This document shows positions 7,996 through 16,555 of a DNA stretch of 64,000 nt, one piece after another. The first letter of the stretch is position 1. Each line of letters begins with the position of its first letter. Origin of the DNA: Rhodococcus sp. H36-A4 (GTDB taxonomy: Bacteria > Actinomycetota > Actinomycetes > Mycobacteriales > Mycobacteriaceae); assembly GCF_027158005.1 (NCBI RefSeq), contig NZ_JAPVLQ010000011.1, positions 1-64,000 of the forward strand, given 5' to 3'. A model generated the notes under the pieces. The model did not search any database, had not been told where the DNA came from, and saw only the letters and a list, made by a program, of their open reading frames with translations. The position numbers and the translations under genes are program-made.

Positions 7996-9310
7996 TCACC
8001 CGAGTGCGACGGGAAGAAGTCCCCGAGGAGTGTTCCGTGCGATCTCTTCGAGAGAGCACGCCAGTTCCGGATACTCGAAGCAAAACCCCGACTCCGTCAA
8101 CACACCTGGATCCACCCAGCGGCTTTTCAACACCAGTTCCGCCTCTGTGCGGATCACGCGCGCACCGAACTGAAGCAACCACGCGGGCGTCGGTGCGCCA
8201 TGACTGCGTCCCAATGCAACTCGCACTTTCTTCATCAACTCGTCGTTGGTCACTGGGAACGGCGTAGCAACATTGACCGGCCCCGAAATGTCTTTGTGGG
8301 CATAGAGATGATCGATGGCGCGCGCGACATCGACGATGTGTACCCAGCTCAACATCTGGCGGCCATCTCTCATCCGGTCACCGAGTCCCACTCTGGCTAA
8401 GTTGATCACCGGATTGATGGCCCCTCCACCTGCACCCAAGACGATCGACAGCCGGAGCGCGACGCGGCGCACTGTTGCATCGGCGTCGAACATCTCACGC
8501 TCCCAGGACCGGGCCACCTCGACCGAGAACCCTGCACCGATCTCACCTGTCCGTTCATCCATCGCTCGGTCACGCGCATCGCGATAGATCGTGCCGGTGC
8601 TCGCGTTGACCCACAGTGCCGGAACCTGCTGCACGTCCGCCATCGCACGACCCAACTGGGCAGTCGTCTGTATGCGCGAGGACAGAATGTCGTCGGCATT
8701 GCTCTTGCTGTATCGGCAACTCACCGAACGTCCAGCGAGATTGACCACCAGATCGGCACCGTCGAGGACCTCCACCAGTCCGCGCGCCACCGGAAGCCGT
8801 GCCAAACGCACGGACTTCGCGACCACTGGAACTAGACCGCCGACCAACGCGCGTGTTCGTGTTTGGTCGTCGGAGGAGTCGGTGACCCAGTGCAAGGGGA
8901 CACCCAGGTATGCCATCCACAAAAGGGCCGGAAGGTTGTCACTCAACGAGCTTGGAACCTTCTGCTTCGACACCGTCAGTGTCGTGCGCATCAAATCGAT
9001 GGCCATGGATCTCGCGTCCGAAGATTGTTCGGAGAACGGGCTCGAATTCGACTTACGTGGCAGCGCCGACTGGAGGAAGGAACCGCCGAATGCGTGGTAC
9101 GGCCCCATTACGTCCAGTCCCGAATGCAATACGTCAGCCAGGTTCTCCGCCAAAGCGCCGCCTTCGACAAGTGCGGGGAGTGCACGGTCGCGGTGTTCGC
9201 GCTGCACCTTCAGATACAGCTCGTGAACAACTTGAACACGTTCAAGACGGATCACGGATCGGTGTCTGGGGACATCATTCAGTCCAGCAACCGACGTCGC
9301 GTCGAAACGC
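7996..9310 (-). pseudogene. chimeric ORF: TetR-family C-terminal part fused to a truncated SDR39U1/TIGR01777-like epimerase
   Basis: One open frame joins two unrelated proteins. From about 9310 to 8764 the translation reads like the ligand-binding half of a TetR regulator (HELYLKVQREHRDR, MGPYHAFGGSF, PALLWMAYLGVPLHWV), but no helix-turn-helix is recognisable in front of it. From about 8760 to 7996 it reads as a TIGR01777/YfcH-like NAD(P)-dependent epimerase: GADLVVNLAGRSV, SWVHIVDVARAI, ETELVLKSR-like RTEAELVLKSR. The epimerase lacks its first ~60 residues, including the GxxGxxG nucleotide-binding loop. A deletion that fused two adjacent genes explains this best. The frame stays open upstream to 9522, but that stretch is not convincing. 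The product is probably non-functional. Confidence 0.65.
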
Positions 9311-9494
9311 CCAACGCCTCTCATAGATCTGTCCCAGAGCAAAGAGCATGTCGCAGAACGTCCGCTCGAACTGTTCTGCCGTCCGTCAGATTCGGAGATG
9401 TGCGGTATCCCGGTCAATCGAACCCAGGTATCCAGTCGAGACTCGGCGAAAGGATCTCCGTCGCAACCTGTCCCCCACCCCACCACCCCGGAGG

Positions 9495-10138
9495 CTAGAG
9501 CCCTGTCTGATCCACTCCGCACTGAGCCTGGTCAGGGGTGAACCCTTCGTATATCAACTGATCGACGAGGCTTTGACGCGAGAAGGCGGTGTAGTCGAGG
9601 TAGTCCGGAGCGGAGAGCGCGGCCTGTTCGTTCCAATCAGCCGCCACATTGTCCACAGCGAAGGTCGCATCCTCAGTCGAGTAATCCTCATACGTCAGTT
9701 GATCGATCAGACCCTGTCGTGAAAACGACGAATAGTCCAGATACCTGTTGGCCGCACGCACAGCATTGTGCTGTCCGCCGGTCATCCCCGTCTGCCCGCT
9801 GGCCGGCTCGGTCGTCTTCGGTACACCAGGCGCGAGAGGTGCTGGCACCACAGGTTCGACGGTTTACACCGGCACGATAGGAGCCGCGGGCGGAAGAACA
9901 GTCGTGGTCGTGGCTTTCGGAATGACCGGAGCCGTTTCGACCGCACTCGATTGTGTCGTGGTGGCTGCCTGCCCGCTTGCTACGTCATCCGATGACTTGT
10001 CCGCTGAATTGAGCACACCGATAACGACGAGAGCACCACGCCGGCAGCCACGACCCATGGCCACTTCTTTCGGTTGGATCCACCGGAGGCCGGATCAGCA
10101 GGAATACCTGACAAGTGTTCGGAAGCAGTCGGTTTCAT
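9495..10138 (-). pseudogene. Ltp-family host-cell-surface-exposed lipoprotein-like gene, broken by a frameshift and an in-frame stop
   Basis: The 3' part encodes two Ltp repeats (YLDYSSFSRQGLIDQLTYE and YLDYTAFSRQSLVDQLIYE), each followed by an acidic AVDN/GVDQ motif, as in actinobacterial Ltp proteins. Upstream, the same frame is stopped by TAA at 9864-9866. Further upstream the frame changes near 10035-10045: an ATG at 10138 starts MKPTASEHLSGIPADP and continues to a membrane segment (KKWPWVVAAGVVL) in another frame, which resumes as LVVIGVLN. The intact protein would be a short cytoplasmic tail, one transmembrane segment, a Thr/Pro linker and two Ltp domains. Two independent lesions argue against a single sequencing error. 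Confidence 0.75.
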
Positions 10139-10440
10139 CGGATCTGGCTGAAGAGCGGTCGTCCACTGTTGGGTGGTCGCCCGTTACTGCTTGTCATTCA
10201 AATCCGCTGAGTTTGCGTCAGCGTATGTTTCCCCCACGGCTGCACTGTCACATCAGAATTCTTCGAGACCATCAGCACAGACAATCTTCTGCTTCGTCCC
10301 ATTGGGTCGCAGAATGGCCTGCTCCGAACTCCAGCGGAATCAAAGACTCAACCGATTGGCCCTGAACTGCTGAAATGCAGAAGTCGGTCCAAAAATTCAA
10401 CCGTCCGACTGACCCCACACCGATTCTCGTCCCACGGCTT
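10139..10440. other. intergenic, no gene seen
   Basis: About 300 bases lie between the broken Ltp gene (transcribed leftwards) and the stop of the next minus-strand gene. I see no convincing coding frame or terminator. It presumably held the Ltp promoter. Confidence 0.5.
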
Positions 10441-10860
10441 CTATGGAACAAAGAAGCTTGCGAGTCCCGGAGTGATCGTCCCAAGGGTGGATACGACGGT
10501 CAAAACAATGTGCCCAGACCCACTCAGTAACGTCGCCTCGGCCGGAAATCCGTATAGTCCGTCCGAGGTTCGCGCCGAGCCAGACGCTCCTGTCGACATA
10601 TTCAACCAATGCACCTCGGACGAGAGCAAGCAACCCCACCTGCCTTCTTTGCCACCGGTGATCGTCACCGTGCCAGGCTGCTCGCCGAGCACCGCCACAC
10701 AGCGCACAGCGGGAGCGTCGAAGCTGCCGTTAGGATTTCCGAACGGTGCCGGGTCGACTTGGAACGGAACGGTCACTGCCGCGGACGCAGTGCCAACCGT
10801 CGCCAGCGTCGAGCCGAGAACGACGGATGCGCAGACGAGCAGCGTACGAACAACTTTCAT
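10441..10860 (-). CDS. small secreted protein of unknown function
   Basis: A 139-residue protein starting at ATG 10860, seven bases after GGAGG. The first ~30 residues form a Sec signal peptide (MKVVRTLLVCASVVL... with a likely cleavage after ASA). The mature part is Gly/Ser/Thr-rich with two cysteines (VRCVAVLG, WGCLLSS) that could form a disulfide. I do not recognise the family. The gene is on the same strand as the metal operon upstream of it and begins about 100 bases beyond the ATPase stop, so it could be read from the same transcript. Confidence 0.7.
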   Translation of the reverse strand: MKVVRTLLVCASVVLGSTLATVGTASAAVTVPFQVDPAPFGNPNGSFDAPAVRCVAVLGEQPGTVTITGGKEGRWGCLLSSEVHWLNMSTGASGSARTSDGLYGFPAEATLLSGSGHIVLTVVSTLGTITPGLASFFVP

Positions 10861-10962
10861 CACAGCAACCTCCAGTGCAGGCCCGAACAACCGTCGGGCC
10901 TATCCTCCACCCGGCTCACGATCACGGCAAGGGCACACCTCGTCGTCGCCATGTCACGAGTG

Positions 10963-13146
10963 TCAGATACCCGCAGGCCGACGCCGAGGCATCGGCCGTG
11001 CGGAGGAAGAAGGTTCGCAGCAGCTACACCCGTCGCCGCAACTCTTGGTGTCGTTCGGCGTTGCACCGGCCAGCAGATTCGGTGTCAGCGGCACACGGGT
11101 ACCGGCGAACGATGGACCATCCGGCACATCACCGCGAGACGGAATCGGTCCACAGCACGCATCACCCAGAGCTACAGGTGGTGGGACCGTGAGGTGATGC
11201 TTCGCGTCGGCCGAGCCGGTAACCGACGCGCCGTCGATGCCCTTGACTCGTGCTGCGCGCACAGCATTGGCGATCACGAGCACCTCCGCGGCCTCGTGAA
11301 TGAACACCACCGTCGCGAGTCCCAGCACACCTGTTGCTGCGAGCGGAATCAGCACACCGATAATTGCGATCGACAATCCGATGTTCTGCAGCATGATTCG
11401 ACGCGCCCGCCTGGCCTGAACGAGCAATTGCGGCAGGTGGCGGAGGTCTTGTCCCATCAAAGCGACATCAGCGGTCTCGATCGCCACATCGGTGCCCATG
11501 GCGCCCATTGCGATTCCCACATCCGCCGTCGCCAGTGCTGGGGCGTCGTTCACTCCATCACCGACCATCGCGATCTTGCGGCCACCGGCGAGACTTCTGA
11601 TCAAGTCGGCTTTGTCTTCGGGAAGTAGTTCCGCATGAACGGTAGTAATTCCGGCAGAGGCAGCGAGAGCGTGCGCCGTCAGGGTGTTGTCACCGGTGAG
11701 CATGATGGTCTCGATGCCGAGACCGTTCAACTGGGTGATCGTTTCGGCGGCTTCGGGGCGTAATTCGTCGCGGACGGCGATCGCGGCGATCACCGATCCT
11801 GCCCTTTCCACCAAAACGACAGTGGCGCCGGCGGCCTGCATCCGCTCGACGTCGGCGGCGAAGACGGTGCTGGTGAACCAGCTGGGCTTGCCGAGCCGAA
11901 CCTCGACAGTGTCGATGGTGCCGGTCAGTCCGTGGCCGGGGACCGCTGTGACATCGTCGGCGGGCGCGACCGCGGGCGCCGCATGGACAATCGCGCTCGC
12001 CAGGGGGTGTTCGGAACGCGATTCCAGGGCAGCAGCAACACCGAGCACGTCATCGTGGTCGACGCCGTCGACGGTGACGATCTCGACGACTTGCGGCCGC
12101 CCAGCAGTGAGTGTGCCCGTCTTGTCGAGTGCGACGACTCTGATGCGCCCGAGATCCTCGACGGCGGCGCCGCCCTTGATCAACGCACCCCCGCGAGTTG
12201 CGGCACCGATCGCCGCGACCACCGAGAGGGGCACCGATATAGCCAGCGCGCAGGGTGACGCAGCGACAAGGACGACCAGTGCTCGCTCGAGCCACAGCAT
12301 CGGATTACCTAGGAGCGCACCGAATCCGGCGATCGCAGCAGCGAGGACCATGATCGCGGGAACCAGAGGCCGCGCGATACGGTCCGCGAGCCGCTGTCCT
12401 GCTCCTCTGCGCTCTTGCGCTTGTTCTACGATCCGCACGATCCGTGTCAGCGAACTGTCCGAGGGGTGCGAGGTGACCTCGACCTCGATTGCGCCACCGC
12501 CGTTGATTGCGCCGGCGTGCACCTCATCTCCGACCGATGCTTCGATCGGAACCGATTCGCCGGTGATCGCCGAGACATCGAGGCTTGTCCCACCCCGGAT
12601 GATCGTGCCGTCGGTCGCGGCTCGCTCGCCGGGTCGTAGCACCATCGTCTCGCCCACGAGTACGTCATCCGGGGTCACCGTCGATTCGCAGCCGGCGCGA
12701 ATGACGGTGACAGTCGGTGGGACGAGAGCGAGCAAGGATCGCAGACCACGCTGGGTCTTGGCGACGGCATGATGTTCGAGACCTTCGGCGATGGAGAACA
12801 GAATCCCGAGCATCGCCGCCTCGTGAATCTGGCCGAGGGCGATCGCGCCGACGAGAGCGATCGTCATCAGCGTGCCGACACCGATGCGTCGATGCCGCAG
12901 GTTGCGCAGAGTGGACGGCACGAATGTCGTCGCAGCGACCAGCGCGGCGAGCAGGGCGCCCGCACTCCCTACCGTGTCGGCACCCGACCGACCGATCAAC
13001 CACGACATCACAAGCAGTACGACTGCAACGCAAGCTATTTGCAGTTCACGGATCTTCCAGATCCGCTGCGACCCAGTCTCGGTACCGGCGGTGGTCGCCA
13101 TATCGTCATCAGCACCCGACGGCGCAGGGCAACATGCGTCGGCCAT
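10963..13146 (-). CDS. heavy-metal P1B-type ATPase (SPC motif, cysteine-rich tails)
   Basis: A 727-residue P-type ATPase that exports metal ions using ATP. Visible motifs are the actuator loop TGES, the transmembrane metal site SPCALAIS, the phosphorylated Asp in DKTGTL, the SEHPLAS nucleotide-binding motif and the hinge GDGVNDAP. SPC in place of CPC, a HEAAEVLV motif in a late membrane segment, and the lack of an N-terminal HMA domain point to the P1B-4-like group, reported for Co, Fe, Zn or Cd. Both tails carry cysteines (DACC at the N-terminus; CGDGCSCC near the C-terminus) that may bind metal. The start overlaps the DsbA-like gene (ATGA), and a CmtR-like sensor begins the operon. Confidence 0.9.
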   Translation of the reverse strand: MADACCPAPSGADDDMATTAGTETGSQRIWKIRELQIACVAVVLLVMSWLIGRSGADTVGSAGALLAALVAATTFVPSTLRNLRHRRIGVGTLMTIALVGAIALGQIHEAAMLGILFSIAEGLEHHAVAKTQRGLRSLLALVPPTVTVIRAGCESTVTPDDVLVGETMVLRPGERAATDGTIIRGGTSLDVSAITGESVPIEASVGDEVHAGAINGGGAIEVEVTSHPSDSSLTRIVRIVEQAQERRGAGQRLADRIARPLVPAIMVLAAAIAGFGALLGNPMLWLERALVVLVAASPCALAISVPLSVVAAIGAATRGGALIKGGAAVEDLGRIRVVALDKTGTLTAGRPQVVEIVTVDGVDHDDVLGVAAALESRSEHPLASAIVHAAPAVAPADDVTAVPGHGLTGTIDTVEVRLGKPSWFTSTVFAADVERMQAAGATVVLVERAGSVIAAIAVRDELRPEAAETITQLNGLGIETIMLTGDNTLTAHALAASAGITTVHAELLPEDKADLIRSLAGGRKIAMVGDGVNDAPALATADVGIAMGAMGTDVAIETADVALMGQDLRHLPQLLVQARRARRIMLQNIGLSIAIIGVLIPLAATGVLGLATVVFIHEAAEVLVIANAVRAARVKGIDGASVTGSADAKHHLTVPPPVALGDACCGPIPSRGDVPDGPSFAGTRVPLTPNLLAGATPNDTKSCGDGCSCCEPSSSARPMPRRRPAGI

Positions 13147-13820
13147 CAGGAATCTTGTCCTTCCAGTCGGGCGTCGATCCACGTAGACAGTTCGTCGTAG
13201 GTCGGCATCGGCGGCAGCAGAGCACCGTCGAGGAACAGCGTCGGCGTCCCCTGTACACCAGCCGCCAACCCGGCTGCGAAGTCCTGCTCGACTCGGTCAG
13301 CGACGGCGGGGTCGCCGAGGTCACGCAAGAACACACTCATGTCCATCCCGAGATCGCGCGCGAACCCCACGAACACGTCCTGTTGCGAGACCGCCGACTC
13401 ACCCCACTGCAGTTGGGTGTCGAACATGCGGTGATACATCTCCGTAAATTGTCCCTGCCGAGATGCCGCCTCCACCGTTCGCGCTGCGAGGACGGAATTG
13501 GTGTGGCTGGGAAGCGGGAAGTACCGCACGCCCAGATTGATTCGGCCGGCATAATCCGACCTGATTCGTTCCATTGTCGGATACAACGCTTTGCACGATT
13601 CACACTCGAAATCGAGGAACTCGATCAGCGTGACCGCATCGTCGTCCGTGCTCGAGGTGAGCAGATGCGCCTGATCGGCGAGCAGGGACGAGCCAGCATC
13701 CGCAGTCGCTGCGGCCCTGTTCTCTTTGCGCACCGTAGTGAAATAGACCGACAACCCGATCACCACCGCGAATGCGGTCACCACACTGATCGCCCACTGC
13801 ACCTTTGCTGATGTCGACAT
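13146..13820 (-). CDS. membrane-anchored DsbA/thioredoxin-fold oxidoreductase
   Basis: A 224-residue protein with one N-terminal membrane segment (about residues 9-27) and an extracytoplasmic thioredoxin-like domain. The active site is CESC in FECESCKALY, and GTPTLFLDG contains the cis-proline region. DsbA-like proteins oxidise or isomerise disulfides outside the membrane. Its position between the ArsR-type sensor (9 bases upstream) and the metal ATPase (4-base overlap) suggests a role in metal or thiol stress, perhaps maintaining cysteines attacked by Cd or Pb. That link is inference from context. Confidence 0.85.
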   Translation of the reverse strand: MSTSAKVQWAISVVTAFAVVIGLSVYFTTVRKENRAAATADAGSSLLADQAHLLTSSTDDDAVTLIEFLDFECESCKALYPTMERIRSDYAGRINLGVRYFPLPSHTNSVLAARTVEAASRQGQFTEMYHRMFDTQLQWGESAVSQQDVFVGFARDLGMDMSVFLRDLGDPAVADRVEQDFAAGLAAGVQGTPTLFLDGALLPPMPTYDELSTWIDARLEGQDS

Positions 13821-13829
13821 AACCGAGCC

Positions 13830-14159
13830 TCAGCAGCAATCGTCGGTCGCCGACGCCGCACAACACGTCGGATCGACAGCAAGAACGACCGCGAGCAGAT
13901 CATCCAAGGCCCGGCCGATGTTGCTATCGGCAAGCTCGTAGCGGGCACGCCGACCATCAGGAACCGCGACCACGAGGCCGCAACCACGAAGACATGCAAG
14001 GTGATTCGACAGCTTCTGACGTGTCACACCCAATGAGTCGGCTAGTTCCGCCGGATACCGCGGCCCATCTTTGAGCGCGAGCAGCACCTGGGTGCGAGTC
14101 TCATCCGACAGTGCGTGACCAAAACGCGACAACACGGAAACTCGGGTCAACAAATCCAT
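13830..14159 (-). CDS. ArsR-family metal sensor, CmtR-like
   Basis: A winged-helix repressor of about 109 residues closely resembling mycobacterial CmtR, the Cd(II)/Pb(II) sensor. It has the CmtR pattern of two cysteines in the recognition helix region (HLACLRGCGLVV) and a C-terminal cysteine cluster (DPTCCAAS...DDCC) that could supply the third ligand. It leads the operon with the DsbA-like protein and ATPase and would derepress it when metal binds. ATG 14159 gives MDLLTRVS; an alternative ATG at 14177 would add six residues. The near-palindrome TATTCATCAATA just upstream (about 14185-14196) is a possible operator. Confidence 0.85.
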   Translation of the reverse strand: MDLLTRVSVLSRFGHALSDETRTQVLLALKDGPRYPAELADSLGVTRQKLSNHLACLRGCGLVVAVPDGRRARYELADSNIGRALDDLLAVVLAVDPTCCAASATDDCC

Positions 14160-14213
14160 ACGATGACAGTACATCATTTTCTGTATTCATCAATAGCTGA
14201 ACCTGCGCGGTTA

Positions 14214-14456
14214 TCGACGGCAGCCTGTTGCTGGGCTGGGACGAAGCTGATGATTACGCCGTATTTCTCGACTCCGGTGAGGCCGCTTCGTTCCGGTTCT
14301 GCTCGCTGGTCCACCAAACAGACGGCTTCGTCTGTTCGAAGGCTCTAAAACGCGGCGCTCGATTTCCTCGACATCACTACCGGGCTACGGACTGCCGATG
14401 TCGTCGACAAACTCGACAGACCCCGCAACGAGTACCGGCTGGCCCTACGCGACTGA
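14214..14456 (+). pseudogene. possible decayed coding fragment, unrecognised
   Basis: Two overlapping frames look coding-like in sequence. The first reads IDGSLLLGWDEADDYAVFLD up to about 14345. The second reads LDFLDITTGLRTADVV...YRLALRD to a stop at 14454. The frame change near 14350 would split one gene. I do not recognise the protein, and chance open frames are possible in GC-rich DNA. Confidence 0.25.
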
Positions 14457-14465
14457 ACTGCTCTC

Positions 14466-15011
14466 TCAAAGCTTGTCCAAACTCCAATGCCATCGGTGCC
14501 TCAGCGCCATGTCCCGGATCAGCATCAGCACGTTCAGGCTCAATCCCCAGCCGATCATGCACAACAGCACGCCCACGCCGGACTGACCGGTGATGTCCGT
14601 ACTCGCCTCGACGCAGAACGCCGTCGAGAACCCGGCCGTAGTACCCAGAGCTGCGACGTACCCTCCGGTCACCTTCCAGCGCGACAAATGTGCGGCGAGG
14701 AAGCACAACAGCACTACCGTCGCACCACAGGCGACGACTTGCCACGTCGGGAACTGATTCGGCGCGGGTAGTCCGGGCCCTCGGAACTCACCTCTCTGCT
14801 CGGCAGACCAGCTCAGCCAACCCGCGCACGAGGCGAATCCGAAGACGAACGCGAGGAGTCCGGTGGCCCACAACCCCAGACGGCCGGTGCCCATACTTTC
14901 GTTCCGCTTCGAGGACCTACTCCATAGGAAAAGTGCACCGAACATCGAAGGCACGCCAACGAAGATGAAGGCGATCCATAGAAACTGGGACCACGAAAAA
15001 TCGTTTGTCAT
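14466..15011 (-). CDS. small multi-pass membrane protein of unknown function
   Basis: A protein of about 181 residues with four or five hydrophobic segments (around residues 8-27, 43-62, 84-104, 110-130 and 148-168) and Trp-rich ends. The ATG at 15011 is preferred because it overlaps the stop of the upstream small gene (ATGA), a usual sign of translational coupling. I do not recognise a family. It is likely an inner-membrane protein co-expressed with its small upstream partner. Confidence 0.6.
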   Translation of the reverse strand: MTNDFSWSQFLWIAFIFVGVPSMFGALFLWSRSSKRNESMGTGRLGLWATGLLAFVFGFASCAGWLSWSAEQRGEFRGPGLPAPNQFPTWQVVACGATVVLLCFLAAHLSRWKVTGGYVAALGTTAGFSTAFCVEASTDITGQSGVGVLLCMIGWGLSLNVLMLIRDMALRHRWHWSLDKL

Positions 15012-15190
15012 GTTTGTTCCCAACGCTCGTCAGTGTGACACCACAGCGTCGGTTCGTCATCGATCTCGATGACATTGCGATCCAACCAGAATGTGGCGTC
15101 AGGATCCCACCCACCGAGCAACGTCGATCGTTCGTTGTCGGACAACAAGATTGCGATACTGGGTGTAGTCGAACAAGCAGGATCAGCCAT
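15008..15190 (-). CDS. small acidic protein of unknown function, coupled to membrane protein
   Basis: About 60 residues, acidic, with three Trp and two Cys (MADPACSTTPS...DDEPTLWCHTDERWEQT). The stop codon overlaps the ATG of the downstream membrane-protein gene by ATGA, which supports a real gene pair. No clear Shine-Dalgarno sequence precedes the ATG at 15190, so the start is uncertain. No family is recognised. Confidence 0.45.
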   Translation of the reverse strand: MADPACSTTPSIAILLSDNERSTLLGGWDPDATFWLDRNVIEIDDEPTLWCHTDERWEQT

Positions 15191-15268
15191 CAGCAAGGGC
15201 GTCGACTGAATCGTCTACTCATGCTGTGGAGTGTAGGACATCGGAATCCTCTGCCAGTGCTGGACAAA

Positions 15269-15718
15269 CTACCAATGCCAGGCACTGCCGCCGACGTTCT
15301 CGATAGTCCGTTGCAGCACTTCGATGGTTGTTATGAAGTCTGCTTCGCTGATGCCCTTTATCCGTTCTTCTTGGAGCCTGCGCTGGACATCCGATCCAAC
15401 CCGAAACTGTTCGGCACCGTGCTCGGTCTGCTCGATAACCGAACCGGACAGATGAACGAAACCTTTCGCGACAGACGATTCGATTGCCTCGATGATGGCT
15501 TCCGGCGTGTCGTTGTGGCCGAGCTTCTCGATAATCTCTTCCCGGTCGACACCGGCGGGAGACAACGAAAGCTGGTGAAGAAGCCACCATTCGGGTTGCG
15601 AGAGCCCTACCTCGTGTAGTGCGCTGCGGGTACGAGCGCGAACTGCCTCGCCGGCTCGCACGGTCCAGAATCCGATGGGCTGACGGTTCGGTGGTTGCAT
15701 GGGCATCGGTGGTGTCAT
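15269..15718 (-). CDS. MarR-like winged-helix transcriptional regulator
   Basis: A protein of about 149 residues with the helical/winged-helix layout of MarR-type regulators: VRARTRSALHEVGLSQPEWWLLHQLS, split as VRARTRSALHEVG and LSQPEWWLLHQLS, then a recognition-helix region (EEIIEKLGHNDTPEAI) and a wing (KGFVHLSGSV). A GFW motif near the N-terminus (QPIGFWTVRAGEAV) is typical of a MarR-like group common in actinobacteria. The start at 15718 is one of several near ATGs. The target is unknown; the nearest candidates are the small gene and membrane protein on the same strand. Confidence 0.65.
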   Translation of the reverse strand: MTPPMPMQPPNRQPIGFWTVRAGEAVRARTRSALHEVGLSQPEWWLLHQLSLSPAGVDREEIIEKLGHNDTPEAIIEAIESSVAKGFVHLSGSVIEQTEHGAEQFRVGSDVQRRLQEERIKGISEADFITTIEVLQRTIENVGGSAWHW

Positions 15719-16005
15719 GAATCCGACGATAGGACCCAATCCGGGGTTGGGGGCAACTCGGCACGGTAAGTCGTACTGTGCGCGATACCGCCCAAGCACT
15801 TTCATCGAATGCGTGTTGAGAGGATCCGCGGGATGGCCAGGCATCTCGGCCTGGTTGCCGGAGACTCAGGGCGTTGGTCAATCGTGGTAACGACAGCCTG
15901 CATCCCGCTGCAGCCGGGTACGAAAAGACGGCTATTTCAATAGACATGAGCGAGCTGAGGCGCTCTCGCTGCTGATCTCGGATCCTGACAGGGCACACTC
16001 GGGAT

Positions 16006-16509
16006 ATGACGTTTCCCGATTCCGGCGATTTGGCCCATATCCATCGATGCGTCGAGCTCGCTCGCGAGGCGCTGGAAGCAGGCGATAAACCGTTCGGCTC
16101 CGTGCTCGTCGACGCCGAGGGCCGGGTGCTGTTCGAGGATCGCAACCGAGTAAGTGGCGGTGACTCCACTCGCCATCCCGAATTCACCATCGTGGAATGG
16201 GCCGTAAAGAACTTGAGTAGTGAAGATCGTGCACGGACAACGGTCTACACATCGGGCGAACACTGCCCGATGTGCTCTGCCGCTCACGCCTGGGTAGGTC
16301 TCGGCGACATCGTCATTGCGGTGACGAGTGCCCAACTCGCCGCATGGCAGCAGGAATGGAACGTCGATCCCGGACCGGTCGCACCGTTGCCCATCAGCCA
16401 GGTGGCACCATCGGTCACGGTCCGAGGACCCGTCGAGGACGTCCGCGAAGAGATGCGGTCGCTTCATCGACGAAATGCTGGTCTGTCGGGCGAATCAGTT
16501 TCGAGCTGA
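16006..16509 (+). CDS. cytidine/deoxycytidylate-deaminase-family zinc enzyme
   Basis: A 167-residue protein of the CDA fold. The zinc site is visible as HPEF (the usual His-x-Glu) and GEHCPMC (the CxxC pair). KPFGSVLVD and HIHRCVELAREAL are typical of nucleoside or nucleobase deaminases such as guanine deaminase and related enzymes. The product probably hydrolytically deaminates a free base or nucleoside in the cytoplasm. It stands alone between oppositely oriented genes, so its pathway is not indicated by context. Confidence 0.8.
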   Translation: MTFPDSGDLAHIHRCVELAREALEAGDKPFGSVLVDAEGRVLFEDRNRVSGGDSTRHPEFTIVEWAVKNLSSEDRARTTVYTSGEHCPMCSAAHAWVGLGDIVIAVTSAQLAAWQQEWNVDPGPVAPLPISQVAPSVTVRGPVEDVREEMRSLHRRNAGLSGESVSS

Positions 16510-16555
16510 ACGGGCCGGACACAAGAACCCCGGCCTTCCGGCCTTCCGGCCGACG

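Noticed and set aside
9311-9522. The upstream part of the chimeric TetR/epimerase frame
   Set aside because: Residues 1-70 have no helix-turn-helix or other motif, and the region overlaps the Ltp pseudogene end. It is not supported as coding.
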